This document shows positions 1 through 8,595 of a DNA stretch of 64,000 nt, one piece after another. The translations under genes and the position numbers were made by a program. Each line of letters begins with the position of its first letter. The stretch's first letter is position 1. Under the pieces are notes generated by a model. That model saw nothing but the letters and a program-made list of their open reading frames with translations, searched no databases and was not told the DNA's origin. The DNA comes from Streptomyces termitum (GTDB lineage Bacteria; Actinomycetota; Actinomycetes; Streptomycetales; Streptomycetaceae): contig NZ_BMUL01000001.1 of the NCBI RefSeq assembly GCF_014650175.1, positions 1-64,000 on the forward strand, written 5' to 3'.

Positions 1-60
1 CCTTTCAGCGCCGATGGTACTGCAGGGGGGACCCTGTGGGAGAGTAGGACACCGCCGAAC
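1..60 (+). rRNA. 5S ribosomal RNA, 3' part (5' end outside window)
   Basis: The first 60 bases read as the 3' half of an actinobacterial 5S rRNA. They hold the loop region around GATGGTACTGC, the GGGAGAGTAGG block and the 3' strand of helix I ending in GCCGAAC. The 5' half and the 16S and 23S genes must lie to the left of the window. A strong terminator follows directly, so this is the end of an rrn operon. Confidence 0.93.
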
Positions 61-68
61 AATTTTTA

Positions 69-103
69 GCCTCAACCCCCGGATCTTGTCCGGGGGTTGA
101 GGC
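69..103 (+). terminator. Terminator of the rrn operon
   Basis: A perfect 15-bp inverted repeat (69-83 with 89-103) encloses a 5-nt loop and starts a few bases after the 5S rRNA. The stem is G+C rich. A T-run lies before the stem (62-67) and a short T-run after it (105-107). This is the expected intrinsic terminator of the ribosomal operon. Confidence 0.88.
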
Positions 104-176
104 ATTTCTGCGTTCAAAACCAGTCCGCTCTAAAACGCCTCGACAGCGGGTGCGGTGATCGGGGACGCTTCGCGCG

Positions 177-686
177 ATGACGACGAGAATCAGTGACACA
201 CCGTCCGCGTGGGACGAGCGCACCCAGCTCACCACCTTCCTCGATTACGCGCGGGACACCGCCCGTGCCAAGTGCGAGGGCGTCTCCGAGGAGAACGCCC
301 GCAAGGCGCTGCTGCCGGCCTCGCCGCTGATGACCATGAGCGGGCTGATCAACCATCTCCGCTGGGTCGAGTACTACTGGTTCCAGGTGATCCTCCTCGG
401 CGAGGAGGACCTGGCCCCCATGACGGACGAGGACCCGGACCGCGAGATGCGGATCGCGGTCGGCTTCCCGCTCGCGCGGCTGCTCGACGAGTACGCCGAA
501 CAGAGCGCCCGCTACCGCGAACTGGTCGCCGCGACCGACCTGGACCGGCGGGCCGTGGGAACCATCCGCGGCGGCCTCCACGTCGACCTGCGCTGGATCC
601 TCCTCCACCTCACCGAGGAGACCGCCCGCCACAACGGCCACCTGGACATCCTCCGCGAGCTGCTCGACGGCACGACCGGAGGCTAG
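177..686 (+). CDS. DinB-like DUF664 family protein
   Basis: A 169-residue protein that fits the DUF664 branch of the DinB/mycothiol-dependent superfamily, a four-helix bundle. The family's three metal-ligand histidines have good candidates. They are His59 in the LINHLRWVEYYW stretch and two His near residues 142-151 in the C-terminal segment (LLHLTEETARHNGHLDI). Members use mycothiol or a divalent metal as cofactor in thiol transfer or isomerisation, but the substrate of this branch is unknown. ATG start. The gene stands alone behind the rrn terminator. A second member of the family lies at 33506-34075. Confidence 0.85.
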   Translation: MTTRISDTPSAWDERTQLTTFLDYARDTARAKCEGVSEENARKALLPASPLMTMSGLINHLRWVEYYWFQVILLGEEDLAPMTDEDPDREMRIAVGFPLARLLDEYAEQSARYRELVAATDLDRRAVGTIRGGLHVDLRWILLHLTEETARHNGHLDILRELLDGTTGG

Positions 687-725
687 GCCGGAGCGGGACG
701 GGGCAGGGCGGGCCGGGGCAGGTCC

Positions 726-1394
726 CTAGGACGGTTTCACCAGGTGGGTGTCGTAGGCCAGGATCACCGCCTGGACGCGGTCCCTCGCCCCCGTCTTCGC
801 GAGGATGCGGCCGACGTGGGTCTTCACCGTGGACTCCGCCAGGTGGAGGCGGTCGCAGATCTCCGTGTTGGTCCAGCCCTGGCCGATGACCGTCAGGATC
901 TCGCGTTCGCGGTCCGTGAGGGAGGACAGGCGCGGGTCCTCGCCCGGGGCGGGGGCGGACGCGGAGGCCGGGAGGTGGTGGGCGTAGGTGTCCAGGAGGC
1001 GGCGGGTCAGGCTCGGGGCGACCACCGCGTCGCCGGCCGCGACCGCGCGGACGCCCGCGAGGAGCTCCTCCGGCTGGGCGTCCTTCACCAGGAAGCCGCT
1101 CGCACCGGCGCGCAGGCCGTCGTAGGCGTACGCGTCCAGGTCGAAGGTGGTGATGATGAGGACGCGGGTGCGGGCGCCCGCGGCGACGATGCGGCGGGTG
1201 GCCTCGATGCCGTCCAGGCCCGGCATGCGGATGTCCATGAGGACCACGTCCGGGTGGTGGGCGGCGACCTGCCGGACGGCCTCGGCGCCGTTCGCGGCCT
1301 CGCCGACGACCGTCATGTCGTCCTGGCTCTCCAGGAGCATGCGGAAGCCGAAGCGCTGCATCGGCTGGTCGTCGGCTATCAGGACGGTCGTCAC
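726..1394 (-). CDS. NarL/LuxR-family response regulator
   Basis: A 222-residue response regulator. The receiver domain (about 2-118) has the acidic pair Asp8-Asp9, the phospho-acceptor Asp54 in VLMDIRMPG and Lys104. A LuxR-type helix-turn-helix lies at about 155-212 (LTDREREILTVIGQGWTNTEI). The GTG start was chosen because it overlaps the kinase stop by four bases (GTGA), which implies translational coupling. The gene completes a kinase-regulator pair directly downstream of an ABC-2 exporter, whose expression it may control. Signal and targets are unknown. Confidence 0.9.
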   Translation of the reverse strand: MTTVLIADDQPMQRFGFRMLLESQDDMTVVGEAANGAEAVRQVAAHHPDVVLMDIRMPGLDGIEATRRIVAAGARTRVLIITTFDLDAYAYDGLRAGASGFLVKDAQPEELLAGVRAVAAGDAVVAPSLTRRLLDTYAHHLPASASAPAPGEDPRLSSLTDREREILTVIGQGWTNTEICDRLHLAESTVKTHVGRILAKTGARDRVQAVILAYDTHLVKPS

Positions 1395-2746
1395 GGGCGG
1401 GACTCCTCCGGGGAGTTCGGGCGGGCGGCGGGCAGGTGGAGCCGTACCCGCCAGCCGGTGCCGGCCGGCAGGGGGCCGCAGTCGAGTGTGCCGTCGTAGA
1501 GGGCCGCGCGCTCCCGCATTCCGGTCAGTCCCCGGCCCCGGCCGGGCGGACCGGACGGGGTGCCCGTGTCGGTGACGGTGACGACGGTGCCGTCCGGGGC
1601 GGCCGTCAGGCGGACCGTGGCCGTGGCGCCGGGCCCCGCGTGCTTGAGCGTGTTCGTCAGCGACTCCTGCACCACCCGGTAGACGGTGAGTTCGGCGCCG
1701 GGCGGCAGCGCGGGGAGCGGGTCGGGCAGGTCGGCCGCGACCGGCAGGCCCGCCTTCCGTACGCCCTCCAGGAGCGGTGCGAGGTCGGCCAGGGCCGGCT
1801 GGGGGGTGCGGTCCGCGCCGGGGGCGCCGTCCGGGACGGCGAGGACGCCCAGCAGGCGGCGGAGTTCGCCCAGGGCCTGACGGCTCGTCGTGCCGATGGC
1901 CTCCAGTGCCTGGGCGGCCCGCTCCGGGCTGCGGGCCGCCGCGTACCGGCCGCCGTCCGCGAGGCCGGTGATGACCGAGAGGTTGTGGCCGATGATGTCG
2001 TGCATCTCGCGGGCGATCCGGGCGCGTTCGGCGGCGGCGGCGAGCCGGCCCTCCTGGTCGCGCTCGATCTCCAGGCGGCGGGCCCGGTCCTCCAGGGCCG
2101 CGGTGTGGTCGCGGCGCGAGCGGACCGTGATGCCGAGCAGGGCGACGCCCGCGTACGCCCACAGGGTGGGGACGACGTGGGCGTCCCACGCCTCCCCGTC
2201 GAAGCGCAGCGCGCCCGCCAGGAGCGGCAGGGCGAGGGCGGGGAAGGCCCACAGGAGGCGGCGCGGCGGGCGGGTCAGGGCCAGCTGGAACAGGGGGAGG
2301 ACCTGGAGGAACCCGGCCTGGAGGAAGGCGCCGGACACCTCGCTGGCGAAGGCCGCCGCCGCCATCACGGCGAGGACCGTGGTGGGGCGGCGGCGGCGCG
2401 CGTACAGGGGGAGGGCGAGGGCCAGGCTGAGGACGGCGACCAGACCGGCCGGGAGCGACGGGTCCCGGGCCACGTTCCGCCAGCCACCCGCCGCGTCCAC
2501 CAGGGCCGCGACCGTCCAGACGAGGGTGACCGCGCCGTCCCACAGCCACGGGCGGGCCGCGTCGGCGGCGCGGACGCGGGCGGTGATCCGCTGGGCGTAC
2601 CGGCTGGGGGCGGTCGGTTCCACCACGGCCGGTTCCACCGCACCCGACTTCGCCGCCCCCGGCTCCACCGCACCCGACCCCGCCACCCTCGACCTCACCG
2701 CCGTCGCCTCCGTGGTCCCCGCCGTTCCGGTCGTCTCCGTCGTCAC
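1391..2746 (-). CDS. Sensor histidine kinase, NarL-partner (HisKA_3) type
   Basis: A 451-residue membrane kinase. It has a low-complexity V/E/P-rich N-terminus to about residue 45, then four to six hydrophobic segments between about 70 and 210 with very short loops. A dimerisation/phospho-acceptor helix carries His249 (REMHDIIGHNLS), and an HATPase_c domain has an N-box near 361-370 (ESLTNTLKHA) and a G-box near 415-420 (GRGLTGM). Such kinases sense membrane or envelope stress through the short-loop bundle. The gene lies 13 bp downstream of the ABC permease and overlaps the response regulator by 4 bp. Confidence 0.9.
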   Translation of the reverse strand: MTTETTGTAGTTEATAVRSRVAGSGAVEPGAAKSGAVEPAVVEPTAPSRYAQRITARVRAADAARPWLWDGAVTLVWTVAALVDAAGGWRNVARDPSLPAGLVAVLSLALALPLYARRRRPTTVLAVMAAAAFASEVSGAFLQAGFLQVLPLFQLALTRPPRRLLWAFPALALPLLAGALRFDGEAWDAHVVPTLWAYAGVALLGITVRSRRDHTAALEDRARRLEIERDQEGRLAAAAERARIAREMHDIIGHNLSVITGLADGGRYAAARSPERAAQALEAIGTTSRQALGELRRLLGVLAVPDGAPGADRTPQPALADLAPLLEGVRKAGLPVAADLPDPLPALPPGAELTVYRVVQESLTNTLKHAGPGATATVRLTAAPDGTVVTVTDTGTPSGPPGRGRGLTGMRERAALYDGTLDCGPLPAGTGWRVRLHLPAARPNSPEESRP

Positions 2747-2759
2747 CCGGTCATCATCC

Positions 2760-3542
2760 TCATACGTCCCGGCGGCGGAGCAAGAGCGCGGGGACCGCGA
2801 GGGCCGCCGCCGTCCACAGGGCGAGGGCCAGGAGGGCGGCCCCCGTGGAGGGCGCGTCCGGCAGCGGGGTCGCGGAGCCGAGGACGCCGGCCGCCTGGGT
2901 GGGGAAGTAGCGCAGCGCGGTCTCGACGGCGTCGTACGGGAGCATGCCGGCGACCTCGGGGAGGACGACGACGCCGCCGATGAACGCGCCGAGCCCGCCC
3001 GGCACCGAGCGCAGGGCCGCCCCCAGGGCGAGGGCGATCAGGGAGAGCAGGGTGAGCCCCACGGCGTTGCCCGCGACGGCGGCGAGGACGCCGTCGTCGG
3101 CGAGGGAGGCGGCCTGGTCGGTGTCGGCGAGGAAGAACTGGGCGGTGGTGAAGGTCAGCAGGTTGGTGAGGAGGCAGACCGCGAAGACGGTGCCGCCGAG
3201 GACCGCGGCCTTCGCCCCCAGCACCGGCAGGCGGCGGGGCACGGCGGTGAAGGTGGCGCGGGCCAGGCCGGTGGAGTGCTCGCCGGCGCTGACGAGGATG
3301 CCGAGGACGGCCAGGCAGATGCCGCTCAACTGCGAGCCGTAGAGGGTGAGGACGACGGTGTCCACGTCGGAGTCGCCGCCGTCGGAGGTGTAGGTGGTGC
3401 CCATCAGGAGGCCCACGCCGAGGACGAGGGCGGCGGCCGCGAGGAGCGTGGCCCAGGTGGAGCGGAGCGTCCACAGCTTGTGCCACTCCGCGCGCAGGAC
3501 GCGGGCCGGGGTGATCCGGTAGGGGGCGGGGACGGTGGTCAT
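2760..3542 (-). CDS. ABC-2 type exporter permease
   Basis: A 260-residue permease with about six transmembrane segments and no ATPase motif. The N-terminus (RITPARVLRAEWHKLWTLRS) is typical of short ABC-2 permeases, which form the membrane channel of lipid, antibiotic or peptide exporters. Its start overlaps the ATPase stop by 4 bp (ATGA), so the two subunits are coupled. The substrate cannot be inferred. Coupling to a two-component system suggests inducible self-protection, as in bacitracin or lantibiotic resistance loci. Confidence 0.88.
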   Translation of the reverse strand: MTTVPAPYRITPARVLRAEWHKLWTLRSTWATLLAAAALVLGVGLLMGTTYTSDGGDSDVDTVVLTLYGSQLSGICLAVLGILVSAGEHSTGLARATFTAVPRRLPVLGAKAAVLGGTVFAVCLLTNLLTFTTAQFFLADTDQAASLADDGVLAAVAGNAVGLTLLSLIALALGAALRSVPGGLGAFIGGVVVLPEVAGMLPYDAVETALRYFPTQAAGVLGSATPLPDAPSTGAALLALALWTAAALAVPALLLRRRDV

Positions 3543-4444
3543 GCGGCTGCTCCCTGGTATTCGACGGAGTCGTGGGTGAGGTCCATGAACGCCTGCTCCA
3601 GCGAGGCGTCCTCGGGGGTGAGGGCGTGGAGTTCGATGCCGTGGGCGGCGGCCAGGCGGCCGATGGCGGGGGCGTCGAGGCCGGTGACGCGGAGGGTGCC
3701 GGGGCCCTCCTCGGCGGTGCGGGCCGGGGTCGGCAGGAGGGTGCGGAGCCGGTCGGCGTCGGGGCTGGTGACGAGGACGGAGCCGGTGCCCGCGTCCCGT
3801 ACGAGCTGCGCGACGGTGGTGTCGGCGAGGAGCCGGCCCCGGCCGATGACGACCAGGTGGTCGGCGGTCAGCGCCATCTCGCTCATCAGGTGGGAGGAGA
3901 CGAGGACCGTACGGCCCTCGGCGGCCAGCGACTTGAGGAGGGTGCGGACCCAGCGGACGCCCTCCGGGTCGAGGCCGTTGACGGGCTCGTCGAGGACGAC
4001 GGCGGCCGGGTCGCCGAGGAGCGCGGCGGCGATGCCGAGGCGCTGGCCCATGCCGAGGGAGAAGCCCTTCACACGGCGGCCGGCGACGTCGGAGAGGCCG
4101 GTGACCCCGAGGACGTGCTCGACGCGGGAGCGCGGGATGCCGTGGGTGTGGGCGAGCGACATCAGGTGGTGGAAGGCGGTGCGGCCGGGGTGGAAGGAGC
4201 GGGCGTCGAGGAGGGCGCCGACCTGGGTGAGGGGCGCCGGGTGGGCGGCGTAGGAGCGGCCGGCGACGGTGGCGGTGCCGCCGGTGGGGGCGTCGAGGCC
4301 GAGGACCATGCGCAGGGTGGTGGACTTGCCGGCGCCGTTGGGGCCGAGGAAGCCGGTGACGGTGCCGGGGCGGACGGTGAAGGAGAGGTCCCGGACGACG
4401 GTGCGGGAGCCGTACCGCTTGGTGAGTCGCTCTGCTCGGATCAT
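3539..4444 (-). CDS. ABC transporter ATP-binding protein
   Basis: A 301-residue single nucleotide-binding domain. Walker A (GPNGAGKST) lies near residues 36-44, a degenerate signature (FSLGMGQR) near 138-145, and Walker B (AAVVLDEPVNGLDPEG) near 159-174, followed by the H-loop (SSHLMSEM). A C-terminal extension of about 90 residues is usual for ABC-2 exporters of the bacitracin/daunorubicin class. It is first in the operon ATPase-permease-kinase-regulator. The ATG start is the first Met of the conserved domain. Confidence 0.92.
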   Translation of the reverse strand: MIRAERLTKRYGSRTVVRDLSFTVRPGTVTGFLGPNGAGKSTTLRMVLGLDAPTGGTATVAGRSYAAHPAPLTQVGALLDARSFHPGRTAFHHLMSLAHTHGIPRSRVEHVLGVTGLSDVAGRRVKGFSLGMGQRLGIAAALLGDPAAVVLDEPVNGLDPEGVRWVRTLLKSLAAEGRTVLVSSHLMSEMALTADHLVVIGRGRLLADTTVAQLVRDAGTGSVLVTSPDADRLRTLLPTPARTAEEGPGTLRVTGLDAPAIGRLAAAHGIELHALTPEDASLEQAFMDLTHDSVEYQGAAA

Positions 4445-4600
4445 GGGTACGACGCTACGGAGCGGGCGCGGGCCGGGCGTCGGACCGTGGTCGGCCGTCC
4501 GGCGGGCGGTGTCGTACCGGGGTACCACATGGGAGCGGGGGGCGGCTCTGAGCAGGGAATTCCCTTGTGGGGCGGGGTGGTCCGGGCGAGGATGCGGGGC

Positions 4601-5710
4601 ATGAACCCTGCACCCCGCACCGTCCGCGCCGTCCGTCCCGACGAGTGGGAGGAGGCGCGCGAGCTGCGGCTCGCGGCGCTCCTCGACCCCGTCGCGCACC
4701 TCGCCTTCCTGGAGGCGCACGAGGACGCGGTGGCGCGTCCGGACGAGGTGTGGCGGGAGCGGACGGCGGCCGCGTCGGAGGCCGGGGAGGGCCGGGTGCG
4801 GCAGTTCGTGGCCGAGGCCGGGGACGGCCGCTGGGTCGGCTCGGTGACCGTGCTGGTCGAACGGCCGGAGGACGAGGTGCGGTTCGGGGAGCCGGCGAAG
4901 GTGCCGCAGACCCACCTGGTGGGGGTGTACGTGCGGCCGGAGGCGCGCGGCGACGGCACGGCCGGCGCGCTGTTCCGGGCGGCCGTCGCCTGGTCGTGGA
5001 GCGTGCCGGGGGTCCGCCGGGTGCGGCTGTACGTGCACGAGGAGAACGCGCGGGCCGCCGCCTTCTACCGGCGGTTCGGCTTCGTGCCGTCGGGCGAGCG
5101 GGTGCCGGTGCCGGGCGGTTCGGGGGCGTACGAGGAGGAGTACGAGCTGCCGCCGGTGGCGGGGTGCGTGGTCCGGCCGGTCCGGTCCGGGGAGTGGGAG
5201 GCGGTGCGCGAGCTGCGGCTGGCGGCGCTGCGGGACCCGGTGGCGGCGCTGGCGTTCGTGGAGTCGTACGAGGAGGCGGCGGCCCGGCCGGACGCCTTCT
5301 GGCGGGAGCGGGCCGAGGGCGGCTCGGAGGACCGGGGGACGTGGATCCGGCAGTTCGTGGCCGAGGCGGCGGACGGACGCTGGGTGGGCACGGCGACCGT
5401 GCTGGTGGAGCGGCCGGGTGAGGGGCCCGCGCCGTTCGGCGAGGTGACGGAGGCGCAGACCGACGTGGTGGGGGTGTACGTGCGGCCGGAGGCGCGCGGG
5501 AGCGGGCTGGTGGACGCGCTGCTGCGGACGGCCGTGGAGTGGTCGTGGGCGCAGGAGCCGCCGGTCGGGCGGGTGCGCCTCTTCGTGAACGAGGACAACG
5601 GGCGGGCGGAGGCCGTCTACCGGCGGTCCGGTTTCGTGCCGACCGGGGGGCGGGCGGACACGCTCGGGTCGGGCGAGGCGCGCGACCTGGAGTACGAGCT
5701 GCGCCGGTAG
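4601..5710 (+). CDS. Tandem-duplicated GNAT N-acetyltransferase
   Basis: A 369-residue protein made of two copies of one GNAT domain (about 1-183 and 184-369). Each copy has an acetyl-CoA loop (RPEARGDGTAG and RPEARGSGLVD), a VRLYVHEENARA or VRLFVNEDNGRA strand-helix, and a C-terminal YRR.GFVP motif. At DNA level the halves share identical stretches at exactly 549-bp offset, for example a 33-nt block at 4918-4950 and 5467-5499, so the duplication looks fairly recent. The acceptor substrate is unknown. The stop lies 2 bp from the stop of the convergent coupling-ATPase gene. Confidence 0.88.
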   Translation: MNPAPRTVRAVRPDEWEEARELRLAALLDPVAHLAFLEAHEDAVARPDEVWRERTAAASEAGEGRVRQFVAEAGDGRWVGSVTVLVERPEDEVRFGEPAKVPQTHLVGVYVRPEARGDGTAGALFRAAVAWSWSVPGVRRVRLYVHEENARAAAFYRRFGFVPSGERVPVPGGSGAYEEEYELPPVAGCVVRPVRSGEWEAVRELRLAALRDPVAALAFVESYEEAAARPDAFWRERAEGGSEDRGTWIRQFVAEAADGRWVGTATVLVERPGEGPAPFGEVTEAQTDVVGVYVRPEARGSGLVDALLRTAVEWSWAQEPPVGRVRLFVNEDNGRAEAVYRRSGFVPTGGRADTLGSGEARDLEYELRR

Positions 5711-5712
5711 TC

Positions 5713-7164
5713 CTACCGCAGGGCGTGTTCGGGCCAGCGGGCGCGGGCCTGTTCGCGGGAGCGCATGAGCGCGAGGGCGGGCAGGCCGCGGGCCGGTCCG
5801 TCGGCGAGGAGGTCCGGCAGCTCGGGCAGCGGGGCGACGGCGGCGACGTCGTCGAGGACGAGGGTGAGTGGTGGGTCGAGCCGACCGTCGGATGACCGTG
5901 CGGCCACGCGGCGGCCGTGCTCGACCACGTGCGACGCGAGCGCGGTGAGGAGGGGCATCGCGCCCGGGTGGGTGCGCGGGTCCTCGACCGGTTCGCCCAC
6001 CACGTAGAGGGTTCCCCCTTCGGCGGCGAAAGATGCCAGGGCGAGGGTGTCGGTCCGGTGCGGGGTGCACGCCTCGCGGATGTGGACCGAGGCGAGGGCG
6101 GAGAAGGCGCGGGCCGTCAGCTCCTGGGCGGTGCGGCGGCTGTCGGGGTGGGCGGTGAGCGTGGCTTCGAGGAGTCCGGCGAGGCCGGGGGCGGCCTTGG
6201 GGTGGCCGCGCAGCACGCGGACCGGGTCGTGGGCGTCGGTGCCCTGGGCCCAGCGGTGGACCTGGCGGAAGGGGCGGCCGTCGACGGCGGCGGCGTGCAG
6301 CCAGCAGCGCAGGAGGGTCTCGGCGGTGGTGGCGGTGGCCGCGTCGAGGCGGGCGTGCGGGCGGACCGGGGCGAGCAGGGCGGCGGCGCGGGTCCGTGCG
6401 GTCTCCGGGTCGGCGCAGCCCTCGACGGGGGACCAGTGGAGGCGGGCCGGGGTGTCGCAGAGGTGGCCGGGGTCGTAGACGAGGACGGGGCCGAGCTTGC
6501 CGCGCACGTCCTTGGTGTCGGCCCAGACGGCGGGGTCGGAGGTGACGACGAGGGCGGGCCCCTCGGCCTCGCGGACGGCCTGGACGGCGAGCGCCCGGCG
6601 GGTCTCGCGCGGCCCGTAGAAGGCGCCGGGGCGGGGGACGGGCGCGGGCGCCGGTGCGGGTGCCGGGGTCGTGGTCGGTGCCGGGGGCTGGGCGGGGACC
6701 GGTGCGGCCGGGGCGGTCTGTACGGGGTGCGGGGCCGGGTCCTGGGCGCGTACGGGCTCGGCGGGCGCGGGGTCCTGGGTGTGGGCGGGGGCGGGGCGCG
6801 GGGCGGTCTTCCGGTCGGCGCGGACGGCGCGCCAGCGGGCGAAGGTGCCCAGGAGGAAGACGGCGAGGACGGCGAGGATCATGGCCTGGCCGATGACGAT
6901 GCCCCAGAAGAGGCCGTAGCCGGAGAGCGCGCCGGGCGGGGTGGCGGGCCAGGCGGCCGGGAGGTCGGTCGGGTCGGTCGCCAGGGAGCGGAGGGCCGGC
7001 GGGGTGCGGGTGAGGTCGACCCCGGCCGGCCAGGCGCCGTGGGAGAGCAGCCCGGAGAGGCCGGTCGCGGACCAGACGAGCAGGGCCGCGCCGAGGATCA
7101 GGGCGAACAGTCCGATCAGGAGGCCGTCGGAGACGCCGCCCTGCCGCTGCCGTGCCTGGGTCAC
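5713..7164 (-). CDS. VirD4/TraG-like coupling protein with degenerate Walker A
   Basis: A 483-residue membrane protein. Two transmembrane segments lie near 14-36 and 84-108, followed by a Pro/Ala-rich linker (about 118-178) and a TraG/VirD4-type domain. Where active members have GPxxxGKT this protein reads YGPRETRRALA (about 183-192), so the P-loop lysine and Ser/Thr are missing. A Walker-B-like LVLDD motif lies near 430. The C-terminus stops soon afterwards (RARWPEHALR), shorter than conjugative coupling proteins. GTG start, 1 bp after the preceding gene. It is last in the type IV secretion-like operon. Probably a structural or regulatory ring subunit rather than an active DNA pump; that is inference. 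Confidence 0.75.
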   Translation of the reverse strand: MTQARQRQGGVSDGLLIGLFALILGAALLVWSATGLSGLLSHGAWPAGVDLTRTPPALRSLATDPTDLPAAWPATPPGALSGYGLFWGIVIGQAMILAVLAVFLLGTFARWRAVRADRKTAPRPAPAHTQDPAPAEPVRAQDPAPHPVQTAPAAPVPAQPPAPTTTPAPAPAPAPVPRPGAFYGPRETRRALAVQAVREAEGPALVVTSDPAVWADTKDVRGKLGPVLVYDPGHLCDTPARLHWSPVEGCADPETARTRAAALLAPVRPHARLDAATATTAETLLRCWLHAAAVDGRPFRQVHRWAQGTDAHDPVRVLRGHPKAAPGLAGLLEATLTAHPDSRRTAQELTARAFSALASVHIREACTPHRTDTLALASFAAEGGTLYVVGEPVEDPRTHPGAMPLLTALASHVVEHGRRVAARSSDGRLDPPLTLVLDDVAAVAPLPELPDLLADGPARGLPALALMRSREQARARWPEHALR

Positions 7165-7165
7165 G

Positions 7166-8575
7166 TCAGGCCACCGTGGACCGGGGGTTGTCGTTCATGC
7201 GCTGGCGCTCCATCAGGAGGGCGCGCTGCTCCGTCTCCCATTCGAGGTCGTGGTCGTCGGGGTCGGCGGGGCCGGAGGACTCGGTCATGGCGCGGTCGGT
7301 GTAGACGAGCGGCCGTTCCCGTTCGGTGATGAGGTGTTTGACGACCTGCACGTTGCCGTTGACGTCCCAGACGGCGATGCCGGGGGTGAGGGTGGGGATG
7401 ATCTCGACGGCCCAGCGGGGCAGGCCGAGGACCTGGCCGGTGGAGCGGGCCTCGTCGGCCTTCTGGGCGTAGATGGTGCGGGTGGAGGCCATCTTGAGGA
7501 TGGCGGCTGCCTCCTTGGCGGCGGCGCCGTCGACGACGTCCGAGAGGTGGTGGACGACGGCGACGAAGGAGAGGCCGAGGCGGCGGCCGAACTTCAGCAG
7601 GCGCTGGAACAGCTGGGCCACGAAGGGGCTGTTGATGATGTGCCAGGCCTCCTCGACGAGGAAGATGCGCTTCTTCCGGTCGGGGCGGATCCAGGTGTGC
7701 TCCAGCCACACGCCGACGATCGCCATGAGGATGGGCATGGCGATGGAGTTGCGGTCGATGTGGGAGAGGTCGAAGACGATCAGGGGCGCGTCGAGGTCGA
7801 TGCCGACGGTGGTGGGGCCGTCGAACATGCCGCGCAGGTCGCCGTCGACGAGCCGGTCGAGGACGAGGGCCACGTCGAGGCCCCAGGCCCGGACGTCGTC
7901 TATGTCGACGTTCATGGCCTCCGCGGACTCGGCCTCGGGGTGGCGCAGCCGCTCGACGATGTCGGTGAGGATCGGCTGGCGGTCGGTGATGTGGTTGTTG
8001 ACGTGGGCGTGGGCGACCTTGAGGGCGAAGCCGGAGCGCTCGTCGAGGCCGTGGCCCATCGCCACCTCGATGATGGTGCGCAGCAGGGCGAGCTGGCCGG
8101 TGGTGGTGATGGCGGGGTCGAGGGGGTTGAGGCGGATCCCGGCGTCGTTGGCGACCATCGGGTCCAGGCGGATGGGGGTTATCCCCAGCTCCTGGGCGAT
8201 GAGGTTCCATTCGCCGACGCCGTCCTCGCCCTGGGCGTCGAGGACGACGACCTGCCGGTCGCGGAAGCGGAGCTGGCGGAGCACGTACGTCTTCTCCAGC
8301 GCCGACTTGCCGTTGCCGGACTCGCCGAGGACGAGCCAGTGGGGGGCGGGGAGCTGCTGCCCGTACAGCTGGAAGGGGTCGTACACGTAGCCCTTGCCGC
8401 TGTAGACCTCGCGGCCGATGATCACGCCGGAGTCGCCGAGGCCGGGGGCGGCGGTCGGCAGGTAGACGGCCTGGGCCTGCCCGGTGGAGGTGCGGACGGG
8501 CAGGCGGGTGGTCTCCACCTTGCCGAAGAGGAAGGCGGTGAAGGCTTCGGTGAGGACGGACAGCGGATCTCGCAT
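7166..8575 (-). CDS. VirB4/TraC-like ATPase, motor half
   Basis: A 469-residue cytoplasmic ATPase matching the C-terminal half of VirB4/TraC (HerA-FtsK superfamily). Walker A is intact (GESGNGKS, residues 84-91). Walker B is at about 303-310 (RIFLVEEAW), followed by a conserved helix and a His-containing motif (VAVVHHLSD). VirB4 powers pilus or translocation-channel assembly in type IV systems. The usual N-terminal half is encoded by the preceding gene (8596-10149), so VirB4 appears split. ATG start 20 bp after that gene. It is the only member of the operon with a full nucleotide-binding site. Confidence 0.85.
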   Translation of the reverse strand: MRDPLSVLTEAFTAFLFGKVETTRLPVRTSTGQAQAVYLPTAAPGLGDSGVIIGREVYSGKGYVYDPFQLYGQQLPAPHWLVLGESGNGKSALEKTYVLRQLRFRDRQVVVLDAQGEDGVGEWNLIAQELGITPIRLDPMVANDAGIRLNPLDPAITTTGQLALLRTIIEVAMGHGLDERSGFALKVAHAHVNNHITDRQPILTDIVERLRHPEAESAEAMNVDIDDVRAWGLDVALVLDRLVDGDLRGMFDGPTTVGIDLDAPLIVFDLSHIDRNSIAMPILMAIVGVWLEHTWIRPDRKKRIFLVEEAWHIINSPFVAQLFQRLLKFGRRLGLSFVAVVHHLSDVVDGAAAKEAAAILKMASTRTIYAQKADEARSTGQVLGLPRWAVEIIPTLTPGIAVWDVNGNVQVVKHLITERERPLVYTDRAMTESSGPADPDDHDLEWETEQRALLMERQRMNDNPRSTVA

Positions 8576-8595
8576 CGGTCGGTGCCCCTTCGGCC

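Noticed and set aside
1890-4253. Long plus-strand open frame of 787 codons
   Set aside because: It runs antisense to the kinase, permease and ATPase genes, all of which carry clear family motifs. The translation is Arg/Ala/Gly low complexity, the expected shadow in 72% GC DNA.
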